Shown here: piece after piece, positions 1 through 12,600 of the stretch
How the letters are laid out: each line of letters opens with the position of its first letter
How positions within the stretch are numbered: position 1 is the stretch's first letter
Source of the DNA: Buddleja alternifolia
Taxonomy: Eukaryota; Streptophyta; Magnoliopsida; Lamiales; Scrophulariaceae
Direction of reading: 5' to 3'
DNA length: 64,000 bases
Assembly: GCA_019426215.1 (NCBI GenBank)
Contig: CM033405.1
Location: 6,797,001-6,861,000, forward strand
Position numbers and translations under genes: made by a program
The notes under the pieces: generated by a model
The model's input: only the letters and a program-made list of their open reading frames with translations
Told to the model about the DNA's origin: nothing
The model's database searches: none

Positions 1-1226
1 TTGTAGACAAAAGCTAAAGACATATTTTGTCTCCTAAAGTTTATGGGATATTGTCCAAAGCGGAGTTGATATCCCCGAAGATACTTCCACTTTGTCCGAG
101 CAACAACTAAAAAGAATTGAAGGAGAAGCAACAAAGAGATGCACAAGCGTTATTTGTCATTCAACAAGCTGTAGAAGATACATTATTCACAAGAATCTCA
201 GATGCTCAAAGTGCAAATTAAAGAAAGCATGAGATACGTTGGCGGAGGAGTTCCGTGGCAGCGAAAAGGTACGGTCTATAAAACTACAATATTTAAGAAG
301 AGATTTTGAAATTTTGAAAATGAAGGAATCTGAGGCCATTGGAGAATATTATGCAAGAATAAGAGAAATAATTTATCAAATGAAATTATACGGGGAAAAT
401 ATATCTGATAAGAGAGTGGTAGAGAAAATACTTATTTCTCTCACAGAAAAATATGACCCCGTAGTTACAACTATGGAGCATGTGAAAGATCTATCACCTC
501 TATCCGTCACTAATTAAATTGATAGGTGCGCTCGAAGCTTATGAGAAAAGAATTAGTAGGCGCGCTGAAGAGTCCGTAAAAAGTGCTTTTAAAACTAAAT
601 TCAATATAAGGCCTCAGAAACCCAAAAATGATAGAAGGAAAATTAATCAAGAAAAGTTAAGAACTAAATCAGCTACAAAATCAAGTTATCCTCCATGTGA
701 AACTTGCGGAAAAAAGAATCATCTAGAAAAAGATTGTTGGCATCGAGAAAAACCGCAATGCAATATATGCAAAAGATTTGATCACATGGAGAAGGACTGT
801 CAGGCTAGAGATGTCCATCAAGCAAACATCGCAGAAGAAAAGAGTGAAAACTTATTCTTCACAAGTGGAAGCTCGACAGAGAAGCCTTATGAGACATGGT
901 TCCTAGATAGTGGCAGCAGTAACAACATGACACCGTACAAAGACATTTTCTCCAAACTAGACATGAATTTTCAATCCAAGGTGAGACTGGAAAACGGTGA
1001 TTTTCTAGAAGTAAAGGGCAAAGGAACTATTGCCGTGGAAACAAGAAAAGGTACGCGGTACATTAACAATGTTCTGTTTGTAACTAACTTAGCACAGAAT
1101 CTCCTCAGCATGGGACAAATGATGGAACATGGTTACATACTACACTTTGAGAAAGATACATGCACTATATATGACAAAATAGACAAAAATCTTGTGATAG
1201 CTAGAGTACAAATGCAAGATTGTTGA
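1..1226 (+). pseudogene. Copia Gag-protease region, broken
   Basis: This is the nucleocapsid and aspartic protease part of a copia polyprotein. Bases 1-238 read as the Gag N-terminal region, but in two frames with stops. The UBN2-type Gag domain continues at 239-517 and a stop follows. In 519-1226 there are two CCHC zinc knuckles (about 696-800, CETCGKKNHLEKDC and CNICKRFDHMEKDC). The protease active-site motif WFLDSGSSNNMT lies near 897-932. The order and motifs leave little doubt about identity, and the frame breaks make it non-functional. Confidence 0.88.
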
Positions 1227-1253
1227 GATTTTCCAATACGTTGGAATTATAAT

Positions 1254-2177
1254 ATGGCACTAAAGGTCCAAACAAATTATTCATGGTTATGGCATAGAAG
1301 ATTTGGACACTTCAACTATCAGGGTCTCAATATTCTTCATCAGAAAAATATGATGAGAGACCTGCCTAAAATCAAAGAAGTTGAAGAAGTCTGTGAAGGA
1401 TGCATGCTCGGGAAACAACACCTACAATCATTTCCATCTGGAAAGTCCTGGAGAGCCTAGAAAGCATTAGAGCTAATTCACACAGATATATGTGGACCAA
1501 TGAGGACTCCATTTCATCACCAAAACAACTACTTTATTCTCTTTATCGACTACTTTACAAGAATGACTTGGGTATACTTTATGTGACAAAAATCTGAAGT
1601 TCCCAAGATATTTCAAAAATTCAAACAACTAGTAAAAAAGAAAAGCAGTCAACGAATCAAGACAATAAGAAGTGATCGAGGCAAAGAGTACACTTCTAAA
1701 GAATTCAGCAAATTCTGTGAAGAAGAAGACATAGAACATCAACTAACTGTTGGATATACATAGGAGCAAAATGGCATCTTAGAAAGAAATAATAGAACCG
1801 TAATGGAGATGGCTCGGTCAATGCTAAAAGAAAAAGGGCTTCCGAATACATTCTGGGTAGAAGCGGTATATATTGCAGTTTATCTACTCAATAGGTGTAC
1901 TACAAAGGCGGTACAAGACAAAACGCCGGTTGAAGCCTGGAGTGGAAGAAAACCATCTGCGAAGCATCTCAGGATTTTCAGATGCATATGCTACATCCAT
2001 ATTCCAGACCAAAAATGCAGTATACTAGATGAGAAGACGGAACGAGGTATATCTTGGGTTATAGCACCGAATCCAAAGGCTACCGAGTCTACAAGCTCAA
2101 GACAAAGAAGCTCATTATTAGTCGAGACGTGGAGTTCGATGAAAACGCTGCATGGAATTGGGAAGAAGAAAAAATAG
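1254..2177 (+). pseudogene. Copia integrase region, broken
   Basis: The piece at 1254-1460 is the GAG_pre-integrase zinc-binding region (HRRFGH...CEGCMLGKQ). A stop at about 1458 and frame changes interrupt the catalytic core, which resumes to 2177. In the core a degenerate DRGKEY block and the MARSMLKEKGLP block after the third acidic residue can be read, with a further in-frame stop near 1762. It cannot be translated as one protein. Confidence 0.82.
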
Positions 2178-2329
2178 AAAAGAAGAACATATATATGCCT
2201 ACAACTAGACCTAGTAAAGAATCCAATAATGGAGAAAACACTGAGTCACTAAGTCCTCTCTGGCTACTCCACAGCCTATTCCGCTGCAAGAATAGTCACC
2301 CGAATCAACACCAAGAAAAGTAAGATCTT

Positions 2330-3689
2330 TAAGAGAAATATACGAGAGATGCAACTACATAAACATGGAGCCCAAAAGCTTTGAAGCAGTTGTCAAGCAA
2401 GAAGTTGGATCAAAGCCATGGAATAAGAAATAAAGATGATCGAGAAAAATGATACATGGGTGTTGGTCGAAAAACCAAAAGATAAAGAGGCCAGAGGAGT
2501 AAAGTGGGTCTACAAGACAAAACTCAATCCTGATGGCTCAATACAAAAACACAAGGCAAGACTTGTAGCGAAATAGTACTCGCAGGTACCTGGAATTGAC
2601 TACAACGAGACATTTGCTCCTGTGGAACGACTTGATACCATTAGAGCACTAATCGCTCTGGATGCACAAAAGGGATGGAGACTCTATCAATCAGAAGACA
2701 AAGTGCTGAAATTGAAAAAGGCACTTTATGGACTAAAACAAGCACCACGGGCTTCGTACAGTGGAATCAACAATTACTTCATGGATTGAGGATTCAGGAG
2801 GAGTAAAAGTGAGCCAACTCTCTACATCAAGAATCAAGGTAACACTGACACTGTCATAATTTCTCTATATGTAGATGATCTCATATACACTGGAAATAGT
2901 GAGAGATTGATTAAAGAATTCAAAGAAGACATGATGAAGACATTCGAGATGACCGACTTGGGCTTGATGCACTATTTTCTTGGCATCGAGATAAGTCAAG
3001 ATGATGAAGGGATTTTCATCTCTCAAATGAAATACATGGAGGATCTTCTAAAGAAATACAAGATAAGTACCTGCAAGTCAGTTGCAACTCCTTTGGTAAA
3101 CAATGAAAAATTACAAAAAAAATATGGGAGTGGTAAAGCGGATCTATCACAATATAGAAGTCTAATTGGAAGCCTGCTATATTTAACAGCCACAAGACAT
3201 GACCTTCTATATGCAACTAGTCTTCTATCAAGATTTATGCAGTCTCCGAGTCAAAAGCATTATGGTGCAGCAAAGAGGATTTTACGATACTTACGAGGAA
3301 CAAAAGACTTGGGGATCCAGTATAAGGCCACCGAAGATGCAAGATTGTTTGGATATATAGATAGTGATTGGGCCGGATCAATTGACGACATGAAAAGTGC
3401 TTCAGGGTATACATTTACACTCGGATCTGGAATATTCTCCTGGGCGTCAAAGAAGCAAGAAACAGTTGCTCAGTCATCTGTAGAAGCAGAGTACGTAGCA
3501 ACATCTAATATAACTAGTCAGGTGATATGGCTAAGAATAATATTTGAAGACATTGGAGAGCAACAAGATGGGCCGACTGAAATCTACTGTGATAGTAAGT
3601 CAGCAATTGCTATCACCAATAACCCAGTCTATCACAGTAGAACTAAGCACATGCCTGAATCATCCACTGCACTCTCTATGGTTTTATGA
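2330..3689 (+). pseudogene. Copia reverse transcriptase-RNase H region, broken
   Basis: The reverse transcriptase begins near 2330 and carries stops near 2430, 2575 and 2788. Compared with the other copia element in this window, about 30 codons are missing at about 2690, between RLYQ and SEDKVLK. The deleted stretch includes motif A with its catalytic aspartate. The YVDD box is still present near 2869. The open piece from 2907 to 3689 covers the RT C-terminus and RNase H (DSDWAGSIDD, SVEAEYVA, IYCDSKSAIAI) and ends short of the family's usual C-terminus. Confidence 0.88.
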
Positions 3690-4475
3690 CAAGTTTTTCT
3701 TATAAAAGCATATAGTGTCTTCTGTTTAGTTTGAATGATAAATCCAATGTTCTTTTGGAGTGACCAAAGCTTACATGACAAGGAGATGGACCATAAAAAA
3801 ATGGGCAAATTTGAAATTTTGTCACTGTAACTTGGCATGTTCGTTGTTTTGTACATTGGCATATTAAATACTTTTAGCTAGGAATTGCTTATATGGTCAT
3901 CAAAATGTTGGAAATTGTTGACATGGAAATTGCCAAAATTGAGGAATTTTTAGAATTGGAGGGAAAACAAATGATGTGCCAGCCAAGTGAACAATTAAGT
4001 GGTGACATGGCGGTCGATTAATCAAAATTGAAAATTTGTGCTACAAAGAGGATTTGAACTCACGACCTTTGAGTTAAAAATTGGCACCTCTACCACTTCA
4101 GTACATCACACAACATGTTACAAATTTTAGTTTATTTACTTATAGTATTACTTCAAAATATGTCTTAGTAATATGTAATTATCAATATTTTATAGTCCAG
4201 TCCACTGATTTAGTGTAATTACATTTACTACCCCTTTTACATAGTGTAATTATAGTCCTGTCCACATTATTTTATGCGTTAATTATATTTACTACCCCTC
4301 TTCTTAGTGTAATTATAGTCTAGTCCACTTATTATTGACTTATAACAAACACCCCCTCATACAATAAAATCTTATATTGAACCCCCTCTGACTAACGGGT
4401 GTTAGTCAAGCATGACAGAAAGCGTAAAATGTCTCTTACCCTTGATTTAAAAAAAAAATGAAAGATAATTTAAAA
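3690..4475. other. Non-coding, repeat-like sequence
   Basis: No gene is seen here. At 4190-4400 a motif of the form TAGTGTAATTATAGTCC-AGTCCAC recurs about four times. It resembles the terminal arm of the MITE at 4476-5142, so this is probably made of decayed or nested copies of that element. Confidence 0.6.
4045..4112 (-). repeat. tRNA-like repeat fragment
   Basis: On the minus strand this reads like a degenerate tRNA: an A-box-like segment, about 54 nt, then a B-box-like segment around GAGTTCAAATCC. Related copies lie at 9983-10040 and in an array at 31240-32510. The arms do not fold well enough to call a tRNA gene. Confidence 0.4.
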
Positions 4476-5142
4476 AGGGTTAATTACATTAACTCCTGTC
4501 TTATTTAGTGTAATTACAATGCAGTACGATTTATTGTATCATATAACAGACACGTTCCTCTTATAATAAAACTATACATTCAACTCCCTATGAATAACTT
4601 CTGTTACTTTTTTCCCTTTGTATATATTTCTCCATAATATACTTTTTTAACCTTTTCTTTTTATTATAACCTTGTATATGTATTTGTTTTTTTCTTCATT
4701 AATTTACTAATTGATTTGATTTTTTTGGACAACTTACTAACTTAAATTTACCTGCATTGAAATATGATATTGATTCTAAAATAAATCAAAACTCGCTATT
4801 GGTTTTTATTTTCTAAAAAATATTCAAATTGGCATAAATCCGAATTTGCACTTCATTATCAATATGTTAATATGTTTTTAACGAAGTCATTTATTTGACA
4901 CTAAATTGAAAGTTACAATTACATCCTCTTTGATTTGGAAAATTACATTCACCCCCTCAAGGGCGAAATATGAAATGTAAAAAGTATTTTTTGATAAATT
5001 CAGCAAATTTCATTAGTTTTCTAATAGAAATGAGCGATTGTAAGGTTTAATTATAAGAAGGAAGTATTTGTTATATGCTCAAAATAAGAGGACTGAATTA
5101 TAATTATACTACTTAAGAGGGGTAGTTAATGCAATTATCCCT
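4476..5142. mobile_element. MITE with long terminal inverted repeats
   Basis: The left arm beginning AGGGTTAATTACATTAACT is matched by the reverse complement of the right arm ending AATTATCCCT. The match extends about 100 bp with substitutions. There is no coding capacity. Flanks are AT-rich, so no target duplication can be claimed. Confidence 0.6.
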
Positions 5143-5300
5143 AATATAAGTTACAAAGATTGTTCAATTTGAAATTGTTATGTATTATAAATTAAATAAA
5201 AACTTAACTAAGTGAATTATTATTCAATAAAATATAATTAATTCAATGGATTGAGTTTTGTCTATATATAGAGCTTAAGTCCGAGCTAAGTGTTATGTGT

Positions 5301-5340
5301 CCTAAACCCCTAAACCCTAACCCCTAACCCCTAAACCCTA
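5301..5340 (+). repeat. Interstitial telomere-like repeat
   Basis: About six units of CCCTAAA/CCCCTAA type occur here, close to the plant telomere repeat but irregular. The 60 bp downstream (ATGATGAGTTATACATAAATTG and on) match a second copy after a similar tract at 33000-33050. The tract is therefore part of a dispersed repeat rather than a chromosome end. Confidence 0.7.
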
Positions 5341-5408
5341 TATAAAATGATGAGTTATACATAAATTGAAATTAAGTTGTGATATTTTTGTAAGCAATTA
5401 GAGACATA

Positions 5409-6160
5409 CACTACAAGAAAACAGGGCATCAGAGACGGAATTTTAGAGACCGACTGAATTCGGTCTCTAAACAGAGACCGAATTAGAGACCGATATGGGT
5501 TCCGTCGCTAATTGAGACCGAATTCGGGTCGGTCTCTTTTTCTTAAAAAGATATCCAATGGGGTAATTTAGAGTAAATTAGAGACCGATTCAGAGACTGA
5601 ATTAGAGACTGATTTAGAGACCGACTGATTTCCGTCTCTAAATCGGTAGCTAATTGGTTGATTTACTCTCCTAAGTTAGAGACCAAATAATTCGGTCTCT
5701 AATTTTCAAATTAGCGACTGAATTAGAGACCGATTTAGAGACCGATTGATTTCCGTCTCTAAATCGGTAGCTAATTGGTTGATTTACTCCCCTAAGTTAG
5801 AGACCGAATAATTCGGTCTCTAAAATATAATTTTATATTCCGTCGCGGAATCGGTCGCCAAATAATAATGAAAAATTGATGCTCATCTCGGTCGCTAAAT
5901 CCGGTTGCTAATTTGAAAATTAGAGACCGAATAATTCGGTCTCTATTTTGTAAATTAGAATAAAAAAAGGAATATGAAATTATATTTTAGAGACCGATTC
6001 CGTGACCGAATTAGTCGGTCGCTAATTAGAGACAGAATAATTCGGTCTCTATTCTGTAAATTAAAATAAAAAAATGGAAAGTGGTCTTTTGCGAATTATA
6101 TTATAAAATAAAATAATTCGGTCTCTATTTTGTATTTAGCGACTGTTTATCGACCGGAGG
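5409..6160 (+). mobile_element. CACTA element left end, orphan
   Basis: The sequence starts CACTACAAGAAAACAGGG, the usual terminus of plant En/Spm (CACTA) elements. It continues with subterminal repeats of the type AGAGACCGAATTCGGTCTCT in both orientations up to about 6160. The homologous sequence at 33110-33140 reads straight through this point and marks the boundary as an insertion. No right end with the same subterminal repeats is present, so the element is truncated or its mate was lost. Confidence 0.7.
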
Positions 6161-6900
6161 TGGTCTCTCTTGATCATTAAACTTAGCAAGAAAACTAGTA
6201 GAAGTAAACCTCTGGTTTTTTGATTGAAAATGAACATTTTTAGAGTTTATAAGAATTCACTCTTTCTGTGCGAATTTGCTAAAGTAGAAATAAGTTTAAA
6301 AAGTGCATTGATGTGGAAGAGAATTTATGGGGGTGGAGTTTGAGGATTTTCTTTTTGTGTGTGAATGGGGTTATAAATATATATTTGTATATGTATATGT
6401 GTATGTGTATGTGTATGTATATGTTTATATATTAGGAAAAGAAGATTTACTCATATCTTTACCTTCCACAACAAACTTTTCATTTTTTGGTCGCTTTTCT
6501 TGTTGATGATATTACTTTTGGGGCTATTTGAGAAAGTATATTTAGCGACCGAAGGTGGTCTCTCTTTATCATTAAACTTAGCAAGAAAACTAGTGAAGTA
6601 AACCTCTAGTTTTTTGATTGAAAATGAACATTTTTAGAATTTATAAGAATTCACTCTTTCTGTGCGAATCTGCTAAAGAAGAAATAAGCCTAAAAAGTGC
6701 ATTGATGTGGAAGAGAATTTATGGGGGTGGAGTTTGAGGATTTTCTTTTTGTGTATGAATGGGGTTATACATATATATTTGTATATGTATATGTGTATGT
6801 ATATATTTATATATTAGGAAAAGAAGATTTACTCTTATCTTTACCTTTCTACTGCCACAACAAACTTTTCATTTTTTGGTCGCTTTTTTGTGTGTGAGTG
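6161..6900 (+). repeat. Tandem duplication, 395-bp period
   Basis: The segment starting TGGTCTCTCTTGATCATTAA at 6161 recurs at 6556 with few changes. The two copies include TATATGTATATGTGTATGTG microsatellite stretches. No coding sequence is present. It probably belongs to the interior of the CACTA element that starts at 5409. Confidence 0.75.
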
Positions 6901-7995
6901 GGGTTGATGATATTGCTTTTCAAATCTAATGATCAATGTCAACATGACTGATATTAGCTAACAAATTCATAATTTTCATGTAAGTGTAATTAATACTAAC
7001 TAGAAATAAATATATATTATTTAGTACTATTAATATAAATATATAAGGCTGAAATATAAATCAACCTATTCGATAATTGAGATCGACTCGATTAACAATC
7101 AAATCAAAATCAAACACAAATTTTATAATTTGATAATGTTTCACATAAATAAGTTTGAACAACAACTTGTACGGCTCCACTCGACTCATTTACATCCCTA
7201 TAAATACCGTATCAACATTAATTGGTGGGTTTTAAAATTAATCATTGCAATGACCAATGGTGGGTAATCATTATTGATTTTTTAACTTTAAAAAGATATA
7301 TCTATCATTAATTAATGTCTAATAATATGCTTATGTTTAATAATAATTCTTTGTACCCTAAAGTTGTTTTCTTATCTCGATGAAAGATCTTGGGATTATA
7401 TATATCTATATATATGGAAGAGAAGACATTTCTGGTTTTACTCAGCAGACATTTTTTACTCAGCCGCCGTGTCCTTTAATTTCAAGAGTCATGTGACTGT
7501 GCTCGCTTTAATGTCACGAGACATTTTTTACTCAGTCGCCGTGTCATTTAAAGTTATTTCCTTATCTCGATGAAAGATCTTGAGCAGATCTTGAAATTTC
7601 ATATCCTCGATAAAAGTTAATTAAAGTTGTCAATTGGGTCCATCGTTTCATTGCATTGTTTTTCTCTTTTATCACTATTTTTTTTACCTAATAAACTAAA
7701 TATGCCCTTACAAAGAATTAATTAAAGTTAAAGGTAAAGGTTAATTAAAGTTAACCTTTACCTTTAACTATATAATCACTATTTTTAAGATACAGGTTAA
7801 TTAAATTTAGTGAGGATCAAAATCAAACAATCTCTTCCTCCACCAAACCCTACAAAGAATTTTCAGAGTATAAACAGGGGATAATTGTGAGGATCATCTT
7901 CCACGAAAAAGGGGAGATATAAAGAGGGGAGACAGGGGATCATCTTGCACGAGTAGCAACAGAGTATAAACAGGGGATAGTTCATATAAACATCC
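6901..7995. other. Non-coding region upstream of F-box gene
   Basis: The region is AT-rich and has no convincing gene. A short direct repeat (CTTATCTCGATGAAAGATCTTG) occurs at about 7372 and 7561. At 7850-7990 a repeated AACAGGGGAT-type motif and GATATAAAGAGG at about 7915 may be the promoter and leader of the gene that begins at 7996. Confidence 0.5.
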
Positions 7996-9601
7996 ATGGA
8001 ACGAGGTACAATTTCTAATAATGGACTTAGTTTCCTTTGTGAGGATATAATTTTTCATGTTATGGGAAGGTTATCAAGGGATGCATGCATTGTGGAGGCA
8101 GCGCGATTGGGTCTTTTATCAAAATTTTTTCAACATTGTTGGTATTCCATCCCTACTCTTTTATTCGATATTAACCGTTTTGAACAAAGGGGTTATCATG
8201 GTTTAGATTTTATTCATTTTGTTAATCGCACTATACTTGAACATAATGAAAGTGTGGTTGAAACCTTGAGTTTTGAGTTACCAATGGGGGCCGAGGCATT
8301 GCATTGGATAAGCAAGAATGGGTGGCGTTTGGAATAGATCATTCTGTGCGTATACTGAAATTAGTCGGCCGGTTGTCCACTTCACTCCCTAACAACCTGT
8401 TTTTGTCACAAACTCTTGTTCAGTTAAAATTATATCTACCGAACTATATTCTTCGGTGGGAAGATAGATATAATTTACGAAATTTAAAAAGACTCATATT
8501 GAAGCACATCGTGCTGTATGATAACACATTTTCTTCCCGCCTTGGAAAATGGTATCCCGAGTTGAATGATTTGCAGTTATTCAACTGTGATTTTAGAGGA
8601 CTAATAGAATTTGAGGCATATTTGCCTTCTGTAAAAATATTCAAGATGGCATTCAATCGGGCCCAAGGAAATGTGAATATAAAAGTACACTTCCCCAATG
8701 CAGATGTCCTTATTATTTTATTGAAACAAGACGAACAGGGTCTGGGGCATTTAAAAGTATTGGGGTCGTTACCTCGTTCTTTACAGTGGATAGTACACCG
8801 TCATCGAAACTACATCGGATCAACTTGCTCGACATACCGACTACTTCGAGAGGTTGTAAAAATGACGAAAGAATTGCTGTCCAGCGAACGAGCATGTGTC
8901 CCGGTTGATTTTGTTAGGGTATATCTATCTATGATTGTTTGAATAAGTGCAAATGCTTTTAAGAAGTTGTTTTGATTTTTTTTTTTTTTGAATTGTTTGT
9001 TTAGAGGTTGGCGCATGTGGAGTCTCTACATCACATTATGGCGAGGTACTTTTTTGTTAATATGCACCGCCTAGAGATCAGGTGTTCGAAGCTACTTGAC
9101 AATCTTGCTGTCACATTGGTGCTCATCAGTAGATGTACAAGCTTGAATGAGCTTAAAGTCGATTTGGTGGTAATATTTTAAGTTTTATGGTTTGTCGCTT
9201 ATTAGTTATTACATAGTTTATTAAGCACGTTCTTTGTTTGAGTTTCTAAAATAAAATTGTAATTGACTTAACATGTGTAGGGTGCACCATGGAAAAACGC
9301 GGGCATTAGTGTATCCACCTACGTAAAAGACTGGAAGTTGCAAGCAATGGAATTGGAGGCATTGAATGAGGTCACGATCTTCAACTTCTCGGGTTCTGAT
9401 TGTGAGCTAAGCTACATTCTGTACATGTTGTCGCAAGCAACTGAGTTGGGTACACTAAATATCTATTGTGTTAATCAATTTTTTGATGATCCAATTGGTG
9501 TGTATAAGAGGGCATCAATTAGAGCGTATGAAGCTACCACGTCAAACAATGTGCAAATTCGTTTCATAAAAGGGGCTTACCCTAGAATAAGAGTAGAATG
9601 A
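7996..9601 (+). pseudogene. F-box/FBD/LRR protein gene, frameshifted
   Basis: Plant F-box/FBD/LRR proteins act as substrate receptors of SCF ubiquitin ligases. The N-terminus has an F-box-like segment (EDIIFHVMGRLSRDA...LSKFFQHCW, residues about 12-50). Leucine-rich stretches follow (KLVGRLSTSLP, NLKRLILKHIVL, ELNDLQLFNCDF), then an FBD-like C-terminus. Three exons have good GT-AG borders: 7996-8918, 9005-9169 and 9281-9601. All junctions are phase 0. The reading frame breaks in exon 1 at a directly repeated CATTG (8297-8301 and 8302-8306). This 5-bp duplication shifts frame 1 (stop at 8335) away from the rest; without one copy the frame would run through. The gene looks only recently lost. 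Confidence 0.8.
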
Positions 9602-12600
9602 AAATTGCACCGAGTCCAAGTGTTTGATGGTGTACACTAGGTGTTTGATTTAGTGACACAATTATGTATATATCTTGAAAGTATTTCAATTTCTCGAAAA
9701 AATGAAGGGCAATAATGTATATATGAAGAGGGCTTTGAAATTTTTGATTTATTGACACAATGTCGAGTTAAATGGCTACCTAGGTACTTTAGATATATTA
9801 AAAGATACTTAACATTGTTAATTGGATTAATATTTGAATTTTGTGTTTTGGATGATATTTATTGACTAAATCTACTTAATTATAATATTTTTTGTTAGTA
9901 AATTAAAGTGAAAAGGGCCAGCCCCCAACATTATAATGTTGTTTGTTAGTAAATTAAACTAAAAAAAAATTTGGTATTGCTAAGGTTCGAACCGGCAACC
10001 TTCCTCTTAAGAAAGTGAGCACCTGCCACTGAAGCATATGTCTATATGTTACCAATGCTCTCTTAAGCTTTAATAATTAATATTGATTCGAAATCAGAGG
10101 AAAAAAAATAAAGTTTCAGCGGTAAAACCTCAACACTTAGGCGCTCAAAATTCAGATGAAAAGAATCAAAGAGATGAAAAGAAAAAAGCCCTAGTTCCCT
10201 CCACATCCCTGTCTTCCCCTCTCGTCCACACCACTGGAAGACGGTGGCGCTCGTAAATGGCAGAAGAACAAGGCGGCGGCGCTCGTAACCCATCTCTCTG
10301 GTAATATTATTATACCTTTTGAATACCATTTTTTCAGAGAAGAGGGAGAAGACGAAACGAAAAGGGAGATTGTTTTGAGAAACAAAATCATTTTTTGTGT
10401 AATTAATTGTTTGAGCTTAACAGAGAAGAGGGAGAAGACGTACCATTTTTTCAGCTTTTTGTGTAATTAATTGTTTGAGCTTATTGTTGAATAAAAATCG
10501 AATTGTTGAGGTTTGAAATTGTTTTAGTATGTTTTGGTTGTGAACCTTTTGAACTTCGATTCTGAGTTTCTTTTTTGCTTCTTGTCTTGTGAATTTAGGT
10601 TTGATGAGTTTGATTTGTTTTGGAAATGTAATCAGGTTAAGCTTGATCTTCTGCTTTTCCCTCCCTCATTCATATAAACTCGCTTCATTAAACAGGTCTC
10701 CTTTCCCTTGAATATAATTTCTGTAATTTTAGGTGTATTTGTACATTTCTTTATATTTTTCTGTATATAGGCTTCCAGAAAAATTGCCATTTTTAAGCTC
10801 TGGTAGGTAAGTAGCTGTTATCGATGTTTATACTTTTTTTTCGCATTTGTAGTGTGTAATTTTTTTTGTATTTTTCTGTATTTTACCAGTATTTTCTAAT
10901 AAATAAGATGATTATGAGTTTAGTAAACTATTTTGCAGGTCTGAGTTCAGATTTTAACCATTTTTGCTTTTGTTATCCCACATATTTATAGAGGAGTGCA
11001 AATTATTCTGAAGTTCCATTATGTATGTAGAGCAGGTAATGGATAACTCACTCCAGTTCTCTTTATCCCAATATCTTTTTAGGTTTAATTCCTTCATCAA
11101 TTGGGCATGGAATTTTTATTGTAGATTGTAATCGAAGGGTTTAAGGGTTACAGGATTCAAGTTGCCACTGAAACTTTCAGTCCCAACTTTACCCGTGTTG
11201 ATATATTATATTTTTCCTTCTACCCCTTGTTTTCGATTTTATTTTTATTAAAATCAACCCATGCATGTCGAATTTCGAATATTAAATTTGCCAGTCGTAA
11301 TTTGCATTTTGGTTATCTTCTGCAGTTGGTTCTAATGAATCAGACGAATCCGAATTTTTCGTGGTATGTTGACTTCGAATGCGATACATTTTTGTGTTTG
11401 TTGTGTGTTTTTGGATTGATTTAATGACAAACCAACTTAGATTTGCTTATATAAGCTTCGTAGAATTAGAATATTAGATACATATACTGAAAGTTGAAGT
11501 AATTAAGTGGTTGAAATCAATTCTTAAACCCATCTTAGCTTCTTTTGTCGTGCACATGAAAATAATAAAGCTTAACTATTATGAAACTTGCAATGACTTT
11601 ATCTGTTCTTCCTTTTTTCTCGGGGTTATTTTTGAGTTTTGTCATGGTTGTGGCTTACATAGTAGGATTCTAGGTAGGACTCGAAAGTTGGTTTTTATCC
11701 TCCATTTTCTTTTCCAAATGTATATACAGTTTCCTCTAACAAAAACAATCTAGCCAGGTCCGGAATCTATTGTCATTGTTGTGGTTTCACGCAATGTATT
11801 GGAGTAGTTGCACAAGCATGCGGCCTCGTGAGTCTTGGTATTTGTAGAATGAGAGTTGATTTATTCGGATGTTGTGGTCTCATCTTAATATTGTCTCCCT
11901 AGAAAAATTGTATGTTTCTTTGGGTAAATATTCTTTAGAAACTTCTTTATCTCCAGTGTCGTCTTTTTACGAATATTTATGTTCCTATTAATAGGCAATG
12001 CGTTGTTCAGTTAACAATTTAGTTGGAGATAGTAGCTTAATGTGGATAATATATAATTTGCAACCTGTTAGTTTTAATGTATTTTCCTTGACTTTTGTTT
12101 TAGTTTACAAATTTTAAGCTGGGAAGTTTGATGCATTGTTCACTGGAAAAAACAACAGGAGGATTATTTATAATATATATCTTTGAAGTAAAAATAAAGG
12201 TTGCTTGTATGGATTATAACAAGGAAAAAGCTAAAGTTGCATTGGATTGCACTGCTGTTTGAATCTTATATTTTAATTTAATAATTTATATTATAAATCA
12301 ATGTTTGTATAAAATATATTTTCAAATACATTATTTATGGAAATTATATACACTTAATTGAACGCGTCTTCTTGAGGGTAAGGATCAACTATTAGAATTA
12401 ATTATGTGAAGTAACTCTACTCTATCTTCACCCTTGATGATTCTTTTTGAGGGTGTCATCAAACATTTGATTATTCTTTTTGATTTCTATCAGATTATAG
12501 TTAATGAACATCTTAAATAAAAATCAATATATTTTGAATTGATTGGCAGTTAGAAGCTCCGGTAGCGAGAGTATCTGAGTTGGATGCGCTATTTCCTCTT

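Larger units (their letters stand above)
1..3689 (+). mobile_element. Degenerate Ty1/copia retrotransposon, truncated
   Basis: Gag, protease, integrase, reverse transcriptase and RNase H pieces follow in copia order on the plus strand but are spread over several frames with many stops. The first bases already encode Gag, so the 5' LTR and leader are outside the window or lost. The RNase H region stops near 3689 before its usual C-terminus, and no LTR, polypurine tract or target duplication follows. Everything seen points to an old truncated copy, much older than the copia element at 14947-19826. Confidence 0.9.

Noticed and set aside
3632..3862. Minus-strand 76-codon frame
   Set aside because: It overlaps the end of the dead copia RNase H on the other strand and has no recognisable content.
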